A stretch of DNA of 64,000 nt from Varanus komodoensis (Eukaryota > Chordata > Lepidosauria > Squamata > Varanidae), in NCBI RefSeq assembly GCF_004798865.1, contig NW_025335268.1, positions 33,581,678 to 33,645,677 on the forward strand. Direction: 5' to 3'. The notes below the pieces were generated by a model. That model searched no databases, was not told the DNA's origin, and saw nothing but the letters and a program-made list of their open reading frames with translations. Made by a program: the position numbers and the translations under genes. This document shows positions 12,250 to 24,649 of this stretch, piece by piece; position 1 is the first letter of the stretch; the number at the start of each line of letters is the position of its first letter.

Positions 12250-15200
12250 GCATCTCAAGAAATTAGCTGAGCTACTTCCTGGCATTAGCCACCTTTGTTG
12301 CCATCCATGTTCTTGTTGTCAGAGGTGGACTACAGGATGAACCAGAAGCCTGTGGGACAAGGCAGCAGGCACAGCTGAAGAACAAATAAGCAAAGCAGGA
12401 GGCAAGATGGCAGAGTAAGCCAGAAGCCAGAAGTCATGCTGAAAGAATTACCACAAATGCAGGAGCACACAAGAGCTCAGGAAGCCCTTGTTGTTCAAGA
12501 AAGCCTTGTGTGAAACAGAGCTTTTTCTACAAGCACTTTATCAGTATTTAATAGTATATTTAAATATAATTACTCACTTATTATATTATATTACTCACTT
12601 GACTGGCAGAATACCTGTCATCTAATGGTTACCTGAAACAGTACAGTAATGGTGCTTATTGGCAATGTAATAAGATAGCCAGGGCTCACAAATGCCTTGA
12701 CTTCTGACTAAAATTATAAGTTGGAACAAGTTGAACTATTTCCTTAATCTCTCTCAGTGTTCTCTTCTCCGTAACTCATTGGCAAGTGTTGGTCTCTTGG
12801 CTTCTGTTTTGGTATCATTTTTTTCTTGGTTAGCTTTACTTGATGTTCTTCTTTTTCCTCTCTTTCCTAGTGTAATTGCAAGCTATCAGAGGTTTATAAA
12901 GAGCAAATGATCCATTCAGATAGGACAAGGATCAACAGTACTTTTTGAATCAATTAGGCAACCCCAGCAAATAAGATCAGTCTTCAAGGACTGAAGACCT
13001 TTCTCCACATTTCATTGCAATACGCCCAAATCACTGAAAGGGTTCTGTGCTTTTGGATGCTCCTCAAACTCTTCATAAAAAGTGCCTCACTTTTTGGATT
13101 CAGCCCTAATTTAATCCTCACTTAATGCAACATCAAAAGGTTTATTGCAGCATGAGCTGCTTTCTAGCTTACAGGTAGAAGGGAAATTTTGATCCCACCT
13201 GTAAAGAATGACAAAAGAAGTATTTCCTCCATCTTTAAATCACTTTATCCTTAAGGTCTTTACAATAATACTTCTATTATCAGGCTGTTGGTTTAAAAAT
13301 GGTTTTCCAGTTTAATTTCTCTTACAGAAATTACTGCTTTTTGCCTCTTTCCAACTTCTTTCTCACACTTCTCCCAACCTCCAGTAACCCGGAATTGAAA
13401 TTCTTAGGCAGCTGATCGTGCTCCATGATGACTTTTATTCAGCTGTAGATGGTCTTTCTCTGAGAAGACAATCTCTCATTCTTAGAATCATTCTCACCAC
13501 ATGCTGAAACTCCTGACCTCTCTCTAGCTTTCTGAAAAGGCTGATAATCATCAAAGGCCAGTGCCAGCATGAAGGTAGAAATCCAAGAGCAGAAGTTTGC
13601 TTTGGAGATTTCAACTATTTTCTGAATAAGAGATCATGAAGAAAATCCTTTCATGAACTGGGCTGAATCTGCTAAATACCTAGTGTGCCAGTAGGACAGA
13701 ACACCTTTCACCCCATATTCATGCCAGATTTCTACTGTAACATGTACAGTTACAATTCCAGCAAAGAAGAGAGAGGCTCCAGTGGAAGGTTATAGATACT
13801 CCTCTGTACCTCAATACAAAACAAAGCAAACTTTGTTTGAGATTACTTTGATCTTTAGGTTTGTTTTTCAAGAATCACAAAGATGCAAACAGCAGTGTCC
13901 AACCAGATTTAATAAGCATGTGATTTGCAGAACCTAGCGCTGCCATTTCTGTACAGAGTGTCTTTCTGAACAAGGCAGGGAGCTGTCTATAAATATCAAC
14001 AGGCCTAATACTTGAGGGCCCGATACTGAGTAGCAGAGGAACTGTCCCCAGGGCAGGAGCAGTGTCTGCAGGGATTTTGGCATCATCCATTTTCAGGCAT
14101 CTGCTGAAGGCGTAAGAACTCTGTCTGCCTACCCAAACTTTCCTGGTGTACTAATAGGACCTTATTATGATGATAAGAATAGTTTCTCCTCCAGAGTAAG
14201 ATGTTGGGTACTGCCAGGTGGCATCAGGAGCAAGTTTTGGTTTTGGCTTGATGTTATCTCTGTTCTTGGACCAAGTAGTGATTTTGTGGGTTGTAGACTG
14301 GAAGTATATGTAGATATATTGGCTACCCTGTTCTGTTGGTTCCCTGGGTAAGATATTGTCTCAGGGCACAGTCTCAAGTGCCTCATCCCGGTCCATGTTG
14401 AGACCTTTTGCGAGATCCTTTTCCTTATGAAGAGATCTCATGTGGTTTTGGATCTAGGAACTGGCATGTCCTGACTGGAAGGTAGACATTCCTGATTCTC
14501 CAGTGTCAATTCATTCATAGATAGTCTGTTCCCACTTGGATTGACACAGTTGTAAAAGGCTTCCAAGTAACCAGAAATAGCCCAAGTCATATGTTTTGAA
14601 GCTAGAATAAATATGGTAGCACATTTCTAATACTTGCACCAACTAATTACAAAATTATAGGGTGCAAGGAGGCAAAAAGTGAGATATAACTTTGGGGGAA
14701 TTCCTCCTCCTCTTTCACATTGTGTCCCTATTGCTTGAAAACTCCAGGATCTTCTGAGTCACAAATAAAAAATTCCAACCCTTTATCGTTTCTAAATGGG
14801 CATATTGCTATAACTTAAGCCATGACATGATTGCCTACAAATAAAATGGGCATATGCAATAATATCAATGAAAATTCAACTAAAGGCCCAAAAGAAAAGG
14901 ACTGGAGTTCTGACTAAATTAAAAGAGAATTGTCAATTGAAGGTTACTGACAGACTAAATTACCCTAATAAGCCTAATGAATTGCCTAGCTAAATTGAAG
15001 ATACCTGCCTGTTCAAACTGACTTGAGTCATCAAGGTTGTTCATGGTATTTCTGATGGTATCTCAGAGAGTTCACCTTTAGATTGGTTTAAAAGTGATTA
15101 CTATTTCCTAGTTCACTCCTGCAGAGTGTACAGCTAAATGGTAAGGATTTGGGACTTTGGCTCTGTATACCTGAATTTGAAGATACAGCCCTCCTAACCA

Positions 15201-15604
15201 ACTCTCTGTAGTTGTGTGGGTTTGGTGACATTTGCCACTGAATTTGTAAGCACTTGCCATCTTTATTTACGCATGTGTTCTTTCCAGTTTGCTGATAGCA
15301 TCTTTGTATAAGACATGTATGTCTTCAGTCATTTTGGTCTAGTACCTGGTGTCTCACAAGCACAGGGGTGGTGTTGCTTTTGCCTTGAATTTGAGTAATA
15401 TGCTGCTAATTCAGCTGCTTCCTTTTGCTGTAATGACACATGAAACCAATTCTCTTTTGCATGGAAATTGTTTCCTCTCAGGAGGCAAGCCAAGGCATGG
15501 CACCCTGGATTCCATCCCAGATTTGCATTTTTCTGTGAAACAAATGGTGATGACCTATAAAGCCCTAAACGGCTTGGGTCCTGGTTACCTGAAGGAGCGC
15601 TTAC

Positions 15605-16197
15605 NNNNNNNNNNNNNNNNNNNNNNNNNNNNNNNNNNNNNNNNNNNNNNNNNNNNNNNNNNNNNNNNNNNNNNNNNNNNNNNNNNNNNNNNNNNNNNNN
15701 NNNNNNNNNNNNNNNNNNNNNNNNNNNNNNNNNNNNNNNNNNNNNNNNNNNNNNNNNNNNNNNNNNNNNNNNNNNNNNNNNNNNNNNNNNNNNNNNNNNN
15801 NNNNNNNNNNNNNNNNNNNNNNNNNNNNNNNNNNNNNNNNNNNNNNNNNNNNNNNNNNNNNNNNNNNNNNNNNNNNNNNNNNNNNNNNNNNNNNNNNNNN
15901 NNNNNNNNNNNNNNNNNNNNNNNNNNNNNNNNNNNNNNNNNNNNNNNNNNNNNNNNNNNNNNNNNNNNNNNNNNNNNNNNNNNNNNNNNNNNNNNNNNNN
16001 NNNNNNNNNNNNNNNNNNNNNNNNNNNNNNNNNNNNNNNNNNNNNNNNNNNNNNNNNNNNNNNNNNNNNNNNNNNNNNNNNNNNNNNNNNNNNNNNNNNN
16101 NNNNNNNNNNNNNNNNNNNNNNNNNNNNNNNNNNNNNNNNNNNNNNNNNNNNNNNNNNNNNNNNNNNNNNNNNNNNNNNNNNNNNNNNNNNNNNNNN
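15605..16197. other. assembly gap (593 N)
   Basis: A run of N inside an L2 LINE. Any open frame drawn across it is an artefact. Confidence 0.99.
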
Positions 16198-16374
16198 GAC
16201 CTTTTTATTTAAGCAGCATTTTAAATGTTAATATTATTGAATTTTATTTGGCCAGGGCGGCTTATTTTATTCTACTGTATATATTTTAATTGTTATTGTT
16301 TTAATTTATTGTGTATTTTATTTGATGTTGTGAGCCGCCCCAAGGCTTCGGCAAGGGGCGGCATAGAAATGTTT

Positions 16375-16404
16375 TAATAAATAAATAAATAAATAAATAA
16401 ATAA
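16375..16404. repeat. (AATA)n tail of L2
   Basis: Seven to eight AATA units directly after the L2 3' end, the usual tail repeat of this LINE. Confidence 0.85.
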
Positions 16405-18032
16405 TAAAACATACTGTTAAATGGTCCAGGTTGATGCTGTGCACAACAAAGAATGCACACTTCTCAACCACACAGCAGACCCTTCACTCCACCTGTCTAC
16501 AGCTTAGTCTACAGAGGCTGGGGCAATATGGCACAGAAATCAGTGGGCTGCACTGAAGTAAGATGTCAGCTTCCCAGAGCTCCAGATGACCTGAACAAGT
16601 GAGCCAGTGACATGCTACCAAGGAAGGCAGAAAAGCTCCTTTGCACTTGCTACTTCATACAACATGCAACCCCCCCACCCCGCTATCATCTGCGTACCCA
16701 AGCAGATGGCAGGCATCTCCACAATATATTGTGGGAGTGGGGCTATAGTTTAATATTTTTCTGTGGACTCTAGGCACAAAATGTTGCACTTGTTCCAACA
16801 CTGAATCACAAATTAGCTAGGATTCTCAAAGGTGAGCGGTGCAATTTTCTTCATCTCCTTTCTTTGTTTAAAAGCTTGATCTGGTAGATTCATAAATTCA
16901 TTGTATTTTACCTCAAAGTCAGGCATCAGTCCCCCAAGCCTAAGAAGTGAAAGCTTTACACGTTGTTCCTTATTGCACATACATCATGTTTTTAATGTAT
17001 GTATGTCATCTACGCTTTTCCACTTCATTATGGGAAATGCTGGTGTAACATCAGTGTATCGACAGTAATCAGGTTTACCGTATGAAGTATGGAGCTGTAC
17101 CATGCTAACCACTCTAAAAAATCTTGGCCTACCAATCTTATCAGGCAGGAATGAAATTGGTTTTGAAACATCCCCACCCTGAGCTGATTTACATAATCCA
17201 TCATACAACAGAGTAAAACATATATATAATGAACTGTCAAAAGTAACTACTTCTGGCAACATAAAATTCCTATAATTTTTCCTAAACTGAGATCAAAATG
17301 AGAAGGAAAGCAAAATAGAGGCCTGTGTTTTGAGCAGTTCTGTATTCAAACCAAAATAAAAACCCCTCTCTAAAGTGCAAACCATTTTCTCTGTTGCTAT
17401 TTTCTGTCATAAAGATTAGCAAGAAAGTATCTTTGAAGCAAATAGCTACAGTAGTTCATTTACTTTGAGTAAATTAGCTTTAAAGCATCCATTAAAATGG
17501 AAAGAGATTTTGCTATCCGAGGCCAGCACTGTACACAACAGTCCAGCAGAATTTCCCCATTGCAGCTGACACACGATGTGCATTGCCAGTAATGTATTGC
17601 ATGTCATTTGTTTTATCTGTTCCAGTCTCGATCGAGGCTCTCTTGGCACTTACTGTGCAAGCACATTAAGTATTTGGCACAAATTGCACGCTTTTTTGCT
17701 CACAATGTGTAACAAATGAGACAGGAGGACAGCTAAGCCAAATTGCCACACACCTTTCCTAGGGCACCTGTAGGCTAGCATTTTAGCGAGCTGAAAGCCA
17801 GCACAAAACTGTAGCTTTTAGTCAGGATTTTGAATCTGGGAAACCAGGTTAAAAATGCTGCATCAGAAACACACTGAAAAACTTGGACAGGTCCCTTTTT
17901 GGTGGCCTCAGAATGCTTATCAATAAGATGGGAATGATATAGTCCTGAGGCAGCAGGGTTATAGTGGGGGTGGAAATGCGACCTGAGTTATATGAACAGA
18001 GAACAACTATTTATTAGCACAAGCTAGTGCAT

Positions 18033-18101
18033 TACATGGAAGTACATCCCATTGTGCTCAGTGTAGTTTACTCCCAAGAAAATATGCTTAGGACTACAGC
18101 T
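18033..18101. mobile_element. short palindromic element (family B), third copy
   Basis: Arms GGAAGTACATCCCATTG and CAGTGTAGTTTACTCCCAAG then ATATGCTTAGGACTACAG match the arms of 10974-11055 in the opposite sense, so the element reads as an inverted, diverged copy. Confidence 0.5.
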
Positions 18102-18715
18102 TAAGTGAGATTTTGTCTAATGAAATGCAGTTGGAAAAAAAATGAAGAATTCTCTTGGGTTCAGGTAATGCATAATTTTATCAGAGATGGAACAGTTGCC
18201 ACATATCAGGATTTCATTCAGCAGGGAATTCTGTTTCTTATTTTGAAATATATGTTCTCCATCCTCCTCCCCCCTCTCTCTTTGTACGTAATGTATTTTA
18301 AGGAGACCAAGATGCCCTAATCATCTTAAACCACTTACCAAATTTGATTTGAGGGGGGGAGGGTGAATCGAATCCCAAATTCAAAAAAGTTTATTGTCAC
18401 CTTCATCTCAAATCTTACCTGACTTGTCCAATATGGAGTTAAAGAGAGGGGATAAATATTCCAGATTCATTTTCCAGAGCAACTGAGGAATAATAAATGC
18501 TTATATGGTCCCAGGTACTTGGGAAAGCTTTAGCACAGTGTCAGTGCAGCCATTTAGCATGCAAACCCTGGAGAGCCCCTTCTAGTTAGCACAGACATGA
18601 ATGAGCTAGAAGGACCAGTGGTTTGTCATGGGATAGGGTGGTTTTCTATGGATATAATCACTATCTAGAGCAGCTAAGGAAAGCTCTATAGAATGTTATT
18701 ATCTTTGACATTGCA

Positions 18716-19133
18716 TTCATAGAAACAGAGAGAGTCAGAATGGGTCTCCCGGGCCATCTAGTCTGACCCCTGGCTCCAGCCAGCTCCGCTCACAACATGT
18801 CCACCATGTGTATGTCCAGCCTGTCTTTGAACACCCGCACCGATGGGGCCTCAACCACCTCACGTGGAAGCCCATTCCACACCCTCGGGGTCCCAACTGT
18901 CAGGAAGTGCTTCCTGGCATCCAAATGGAACCTTGGCTCCCTGAGCTTTGCTCCGTTGGAGCATGTCCTGCCTTCCTCTGCAGGGAAGAACAGGTCTCTG
19001 CCCACCCTCGTGTGACATCCCCTCCCATACCTGTATGTCGCCAAGAGATCCCTTCTGAGTCTCCTCTTCTCCAGGCTGAAGAGACCCAGTTCCCTCAGTC
19101 CCTCAACCTTGTGGTCCTACGCTGCACTGACTC
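18716..19133 (-). mobile_element. CR1-group LINE 3' end
   Basis: The minus strand encodes a CR1-like ORF2 C-terminus, including RFHLDARKHFLTVGTPRVWNGLPREVVEAPSV split over its length, then FKDRLDIHMVDM and a stop. The 3' end lies at the low-coordinate side near a TTTCTATGAATG-like end. Its wording differs from the copy at 7785, so it is a separate subfamily. The CDS part is better preserved than that of most copies here. Confidence 0.8.
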
Positions 19134-21133
19134 ATTCCTTGGAGGTTTAAGAAAAGGAGGGAGGGCAGTGATGGGAAGCATCCGGGGCAAGGGGCAGCAT
19201 ATTGGAAGGCTAAAGGAATGGAGGAAATATTTTGTACTGTTCTATACAACTGCACTGTGCTCTATGTGTATGTTGCCCTGTTGTTGCTGTTGTTGGCTTT
19301 GGTTCAATGTGTGTTAGGTGGCTTGTTCATTTGCTCATTGCTTTGACGTGGCATTTGGGTGCAGATTTTTGAAAAGTGTACACCCAAATGCTTAATTTGA
19401 CTTCATTGATTAAAGTGAGGAAAGGCCCAGCTATGCATTGGTTCCAGGTGGCTCTTTAACCAACTGGCTCTTTTTCCATGTAAACACATAACAGGTTAGT
19501 CTTATTCTGCACCTCAAATATATTTGCTTCCTCTTGGCAAAGCAGGTGATGCATTCAATATGCAGTCTTATTTCTGTATCTTTAAAAAAAGAAGCTCTGG
19601 AGAGGGATTGGTCAAGAAGGACAATGGTGCAGGGGAGGAGGGTTAAAGCTTCTCCCAAGCAGTGCTATTTTTCCAATGAAAAATACTCTCCACTTGCTCT
19701 TTGCCCTGGAATGGATCTGCTAATTGCACCCATGGGAATGGGGGGAAAGGTTGAAACCTCTTCCCGCATGTCACAATCCAGACCCCAACTGGGGCACACA
19801 CAGTGGCTATTTTTAAAAGAAGATAGAAAAATGTGAGCATGCTAAGGTATCAACTAGTTTGACCCTTCCCGAAAGCTTCGTAGAAGGTCAGAGTAGGCTG
19901 GGACTCTGCCAAAGCCTCTGATGTTAACTAGAGAAGCATTTGAACAGTTCTAGCCCCCCACTTCACCCCAAGACCATGTCAGTGGGAGCACCCCATATCA
20001 TTGGTCCGTCTATCTTTTCTCACATCCTCAAAACCTGCCTCCTGTTTAAAAATATAAAAATGAAGTTCTCAGGAAAAAACCTTCTCCATCCTTTGGGATT
20101 CTCCTTGTTCCTTTGCCTGGTTCATTTTGGTCTTTTACTTGCTGCTACCCATTAACACCATCATTCCCAGCATCCACTTATGAACTGATTTTAACACTTC
20201 TTCCCAATTTCTTGTCTTTCAAATGAGGACAAACACTATGAATGGAAAAGGTTGTTGCAAACCTCAAAACATTTAATTAACTCTAGTACAATGAAGCTGC
20301 TAAATCCTTTGGCATCAGCTTCTCTGACACCTCAAGAGTGATTACAGTGTCATGGAGATACAATGCTTCAGCACTGGATTGGACTCAAGAAGGATAAAGG
20401 TCTTACACTTACATCAGCATTCTAATTAGTTTCAGCATTTTAGAGATCTGAAAGAGAGTGAAGGAATTAATCAGAAAGTATTAGGGCATTGTGAGGTCAA
20501 TGGAATATTTGGGGGGCTGTTGGCATTGCAAATAATTATTTCTCAGCCTACTCCAACTTGGTACTGATGTGTTGGATCACAGCCCCATCACTTCCAGCCC
20601 ACGCATCTGGAGCACATCAGACTGGGGAAGTGAGGATATGATATACCCTAAGATCAAAAACTTGCTTCATTTCTATATTTGTGTAAATTGTGAAACAAAT
20701 CTTTTAACTTTAAGAAGATAGCCAATCTTCCATTTGTTTCGGTTTTAGTTTCTTTATCTTAGAAGTTCAAGGAACTTCTGCATCCAAAATCTTGCAATTT
20801 AACTAATTCTCCAGGGACTTCCAACTAGTCAGGAAAAATCTACTACTAAACAATCATGATTTTTGTTTTTATCTTCCGCAGAGTCTGTAAATATATATCT
20901 AAATGCATTTCTTATTTTGTATTGTTAAAGCGTAAGAAGAACATGCTGAATGAAACTGATGGTCCATCTTCTTCCCCATTCTGTTCATACAGTGGTGAAC
21001 CAGATACCCGCAGAAAACCTTTCAGCAGGATATAAATGCAACAGGGCCCTCCTACTCGAGTTCCTAAGCTATTGGTGTACATGGGCATACTGCCTCTTTT
21101 ACTGGAGGGATCATATCATTATCAGGACTAGTA

Positions 21134-21250
21134 GCAATTGATAGACTTCCTCCATCAATTAGTCCAATCCCCTTTCAAATTCATCCAAATGGGTGCCCAT
21201 CACCTGTTAGTCTCATCTGTGCATTATGTACTGAAGAGATCAGGTGCTCA
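21134..21250 (-). mobile_element. CR1 LINE fragment
   Basis: The + strand shows TTGATAGACTTCCTCCATCA, CCAATCCCCTTTCAAATTC and GGGTGCCCATCACCTG, the reverse complement of the CR1 3' region seen in the copies at 26653 (same strand) and 57270 (opposite strand). Short and heavily diverged. Confidence 0.6.
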
Positions 21251-21748
21251 TTACTCTATATGAAGGGCAAATGGGGACACACTGGTCAAGCCCCCCCCCC
21301 ACAACATTGTCCACACCAGCCATACATGGTCGGCTGAATCAGAAGGGGGGCACTTTGACGCACAATTTCCTCCACAGGGAAAAAAGCCTTGATTGACAAG
21401 GGTCTCCTCCCTAATATTGGAGATCCTTCGGAGTGTACCAACCATGCATTGGCTGGGGCGCCTGGCATTGCTGAGAAGTAGTTTGCAAGTATTTAAACTG
21501 AACACCTGAAGAAAGTGAAAGAGCAGGCAACAGACATTTCTTCATTCTAGAAAGTGCATGGACCTGTAGTCTTGAGCATTGGACCTGGGCACTGTAGCAG
21601 GTGTAGAGGAGTAGATTGTCAGCCAGACCTGTGGAACATCTGGAAATGTGTCCTTGTTGGATTCTGGAACCAGTTCAATAGAGTTTCCCTGAGCATTCAT
21701 GAAGTCCAGAGACTTCATAGCCCCTTGAGAATTGTCAGTGATGGGCCA

Positions 21749-21957
21749 GTGTACTTTAGTAGTTTGAGGGTGACTTGGAAGATCTGGGTTCTAGTCCCTA
21801 CTCAGTCCTGATGTTCACTGGATGACTTTGGGTCAATCACCAACTTGCAGCCTTATCACGGCGCTGATATGATGATAAAATGGAGAGGAGGTGGACCATG
21901 GGTTTCTTGCAAGAGGAAAGACAGATGGAATAGAAATGTAATAATAATAAATAAAAA
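21749..21957 (+). mobile_element. tRNA-derived SINE, degraded
   Basis: A diverged relative of the SINE at 3381: TTTAGTAGTTTGAGGGTGAC in place of the A-box region, the B-box GGGTTCTAGTCCCTA, then TGGATGACTTTGGGTCAATC and an (ATA)n tail. The LINE-like 3' part is worn. Confidence 0.7.
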
Positions 21958-22749
21958 TGGGCCAAGCCACCACAGATAGCAGTCACTGTATGAGAAAGCA
22001 ACATTAGTATAAGAATTGTTTTCATCCATCCTTGGTTGTGACCAAACTGTTGCATGGTCATTGCACTAAGTGAATTTCAGGTAAAATCCAGTGTATTGGC
22101 ATCACAGAAGCAATAAAGTCTTTCACTGTTGTTTTCCATCCTGATATGTTGGATACTGTTTGAAGAGATATATTCACTGCATTTTTATCACATCCTCTTT
22201 CATTGCTGAATTTCTATGTGTATTCTGTGTGTGGGGGGGGGAGGGGAGGCTATTTTTCATATTTGACAGAGTTATAGTTTTCTAGCAAAATATGAAAGAG
22301 ATGCTGTTTGTAAGATGTTATAATTTATGGGAGAGATCTAATAATTAACCCTTAAAGCATTTTACACATAAGAACAGTTGAGGTGTACAAAAAGGATATG
22401 GCAAATGCCAGAAATGCAATTTTTCCCCATTATTACTTTGGCATTCATTGACTGTGAACCCAAATGATTTGATTTAACCTTTGAGATACAAAAGATTGCA
22501 TCAGTCTGAAGATATTTCAGTCAAAGGCATGCTTCTTTTATGTTTTTCTTTTAACTTTTTGCTCAGGTTACTTGTATAACACTTCTTTCAAAATGTATAT
22601 CTGAGGGTTAACTATTCCCCAAATTCCAAGAAAGCCATTTGGAAGAAATGAACCAGACTGATTAAAAAATAGGGGCTCCCTTTCATAACATCTAATTAGC
22701 TTACTGGGGCTTTGTTAGCTGTTTTAAGCAGGTCACTTGATTTAATTTG

Positions 22750-22922
22750 TATAACCTGTTGTAACTTTTTAGTATGTATTTTGAATTTGGTTTTAAATGT
22801 TTGCATGCTAATCTTTCTATGATGTTTTTAATGTTGTTTGCATTTTGTGTTGCATTTTTATGCATTGTTGTAAACCCTCCAGAGAACTTTGGCTATTGAG
22901 CAGTATAGAAATTAAAACAATA
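22750..22922 (+). mobile_element. LINE 3' tail (L2-like), degraded
   Basis: Resembles the AT-rich L2 3' UTR: repeated TTTTAATGTTGTTTG blocks, then TTGTAAACCCTCCAGAG and CAGTATAGAAATTAAA, comparable to GTGAGCCGCCC...GGCATAGAAAT of the L2 tail at 16330. It ends where the BovB fragment begins. Confidence 0.55.
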
Positions 22923-23210
22923 ATTGTTGTTGTTGTTAGTTGTGGAGTCATGTCCGACCCATCACAACCCCATGAACAGCATCCCTCCAGGCCTTCCTGT
23001 CCTCCACCATCCCCCAGGGTCCACTTAAGCTCACACCAACTGCTGCAGTGACTCCATCTAGCCACCTCATCCTCTGCCGTCCCCTTCTTCTTTTGCCATC
23101 TATTGTTCCCAGCATTAGGGTTCTCTTTTCCAGTGAGTCTTTCCTTCTCATTAGGTGGCCAGAGTATTTAAGATGAGCTGTCTGATGGGCTTCCTCACAT
23201 TGCCAGAGCC
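22923..23210 (-). mobile_element. RTE-BovB LINE 3' end
   Basis: The minus strand encodes the BovB ORF2 C-terminus: HLKYSGHLMRRKDSLEK, then DGKRRRGRQRMRWLDGV and MVEDRKAWRDAVHGV. It ends in (AAC)n at the low-coordinate side, the usual BovB 3' terminus. The coding part is open over most of the fragment. BovB is abundant in squamates and ruminants, which supports a squamate source. Confidence 0.9.
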
Positions 23211-23437
23211 ACATTCATTTGTGTGCACACTATCCATGACATTGTGGGTACTTTAAATCAGGTCAGAGCATTGCTAACATTGATTGGCTGTACAGCATCT
23301 GGGTGCCTCATGCAAGACACAAAGGTCCATTGGTGTCTTGTCAGGGCATGCTGGCAAAGGGATAGCGTGTGCATCTAATGCCTTGAACTTTCCACCACAA
23401 CCCCAAAGGGTCAAACAAGCGGGATGCCAATGGCATT

Positions 23438-23500
23438 CTCTTACATTCGAATCCTGTTCTCTTACATTCGAATCCTATTCTCTTACATTCGAATCCTACA
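23438..23500. repeat. 21-bp minisatellite, three copies
   Basis: Three tandem units of CTCTTACATTCGAATCCTNTT, the first two differing by one base and the third at its end. It lies about 445 bp upstream of exon 8. It is in frame as heptapeptide repeats in one reading frame, but there is no gene context, so this is a small DNA repeat. Confidence 0.9.
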
Positions 23501-23560
23501 GCTTGCTACTTATCAGAGGCAATGCTTGCTTTTCCTAGCAGGTATGGACTTTTTAAAAAG

Positions 23561-23605
23561 GTGTACATACATACATACATCCACAACACAGAGAGAGAGA
23601 GAGAG
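23561..23605. repeat. (TACA)n and (GA)n short tracts
   Basis: Five TACA units followed after a short spacer by about eight GA units. Simple sequence only. Confidence 0.8.
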
Positions 23606-23944
23606 ATACCCAAGCATCAAAAAGCCCTCCTTTTGGAGAAAAGGAATGCCCAAGTCTTCCCCACTAATCTCCCCCTTTTCCATCTTCTTGTGGAGGAAGG
23701 GGCAGGACATAAAGATGAAGAATGCCATCTTTCAGAGCATTCCTAGTAGCTTCTGAAATATGGTATGGCAGAAGTGTGGGCTAATACAGTCCATCTACTG
23801 GAGTTTCAGTAACATTTTACAATGCTACTTAGCTGGGTATCCATCTCTGATGCTACTTCTCTGTGTCTGCTTGCAATATATCATGCCCCTGGAGCCAGTG
23901 AAAATAAGTGCTAAGCTGTATTTCTCTGTGTTTCTTTACTGCAG

Positions 23945-24006
23945 CCGGCTGTCCAGACTCCTTGATTAAAGAGCAGCATCACTTCAGAATTCTGGGCGAA
24001 GAGCAG
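23945..24006 (+). CDS. PRKN: parkin exon 8 (end of RING1, internal coding exon)
   Basis: Parkin is a cytosolic RING-between-RING E3 ubiquitin ligase that, once activated by PINK1, ubiquitinates outer mitochondrial membrane proteins for mitophagy. The exon follows a pyrimidine-rich tract ending in CAG (23943-23944 is the AG) and is followed by GTGAGT. Its first two bases complete codon 291; it then reads [20 protein letters not shown], ending at codon 311. Against human parkin from memory only N295D and L301Q differ. C293, the last zinc ligand of RING1, is present, as are H302 and R305, which with K151 bind the phosphate of phospho-Ser65 ubiquitin. The 62-bp length and the phase equal human exon 8. 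Identification is very secure; the neighbouring exon 7 lies outside the window. Confidence 0.98.
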
Positions 24007-24649
24007 GTGAGTTAACATCTGAAAGGTAGCGTCACGGTGTCATGAAAGATAGACGCTAATGAGACAGCTTCTTCTCTCTCCAGGGAGGCACTGTGTGTCT
24101 CACGACCCTCCCAGTGCCCTGAAAATGGAAGTGGGAGGGGGATGCTCATGTGATATATGTGTGTGTTTGTACGAGGCTTTTTAAAAATTCTATCCATCAG
24201 CTTTGACAGATTATTAATTGGTACATCTGCTATCTGCCAGAGCTTTTCAACTCAGGATGCTTGCAGTAAACAGACAGTGTAAAATGGCAGACAGGCAAAC
24301 AGAGGCGGAAGTCTGTCTTCACTGAAGAGCGAGATTTAATGCTTGGCGTGATATACTTATTTTTGCCCACATTTTAAACATCTGGGCAAGTCCTCGACCT
24401 TTTCTTCTTGTCTCTTTTCTGGATTCAGGGATTTTCAGGTCATGTCGCAAAAAAGGCTAATGTATTGGTATGTACATCCCGTTACACACACTTACATTCC
24501 TTTTCTTTCTTTAAAAAGAGAACTAGCATGGGTTATCTTGCACTTTTTGAAAGCACTGAAATGACTTTATAGAAACAATCCACATTTAGAAGAAGCTGGG
24601 ATATGGTGGCCAGTCTTCCCAAGATTATTTACTGAAGCTAATTTGTTAA

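Larger units (their letters stand above)
15505..16404 (+). mobile_element. L2 LINE 3' end interrupted by an assembly gap
   Basis: Before the gap the + strand reads LHFSVKQMV then MTYKALNGLGPGYLKERL, the hallmark C-terminal ORF2 motif of L2 elements in squamates. After the gap comes the L2 3' end: GTGAGCCGCCCC...GGGGCGGCATAGAAAT followed by (AATA)n. The gap size suits the missing ORF2 end plus 3' UTR. The same 3' tail occurs inverted at 62670-62790. The element is 5'-truncated. Confidence 0.85.
1..23944 (+). other. PRKN: PRKN intron 7, 3' part
   Basis: Inferred from exon 8 at its 3' end; the intron continues beyond the left edge. The acceptor tract just before 23945 is rich in T and C and ends TTTACTGCAG. 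Recognised repeats are listed separately. In these stretches I see no gene and no repeat I can name: 1-1329, 1470-3380, 3609-7784 (apart from a short ACA tract), 8406-10821, 11056-15504, 16405-18032, 18102-18715, 19134-21133, 21251-21748, 21958-22749, 23211-23437 and 23501-23944. They are AT-rich with short homopolymer runs, as expected of old intron sequence; some may be conserved non-coding DNA, which cannot be judged without an alignment. Confidence 0.93.

Noticed and set aside
15349-16212. 287-codon open frame on the + strand
   Set aside because: Most of it is the run of N; the only real coding signal is the L2 ORF2 motif just before the gap.
18808-19317. 169-codon + strand frame
   Set aside because: It is antisense to a CR1 ORF2 fragment whose coding sense is the minus strand.
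23438-23500. CRISPR-like array
   Set aside because: Three direct repeats without spacers in a vertebrate intron; it is a minisatellite.
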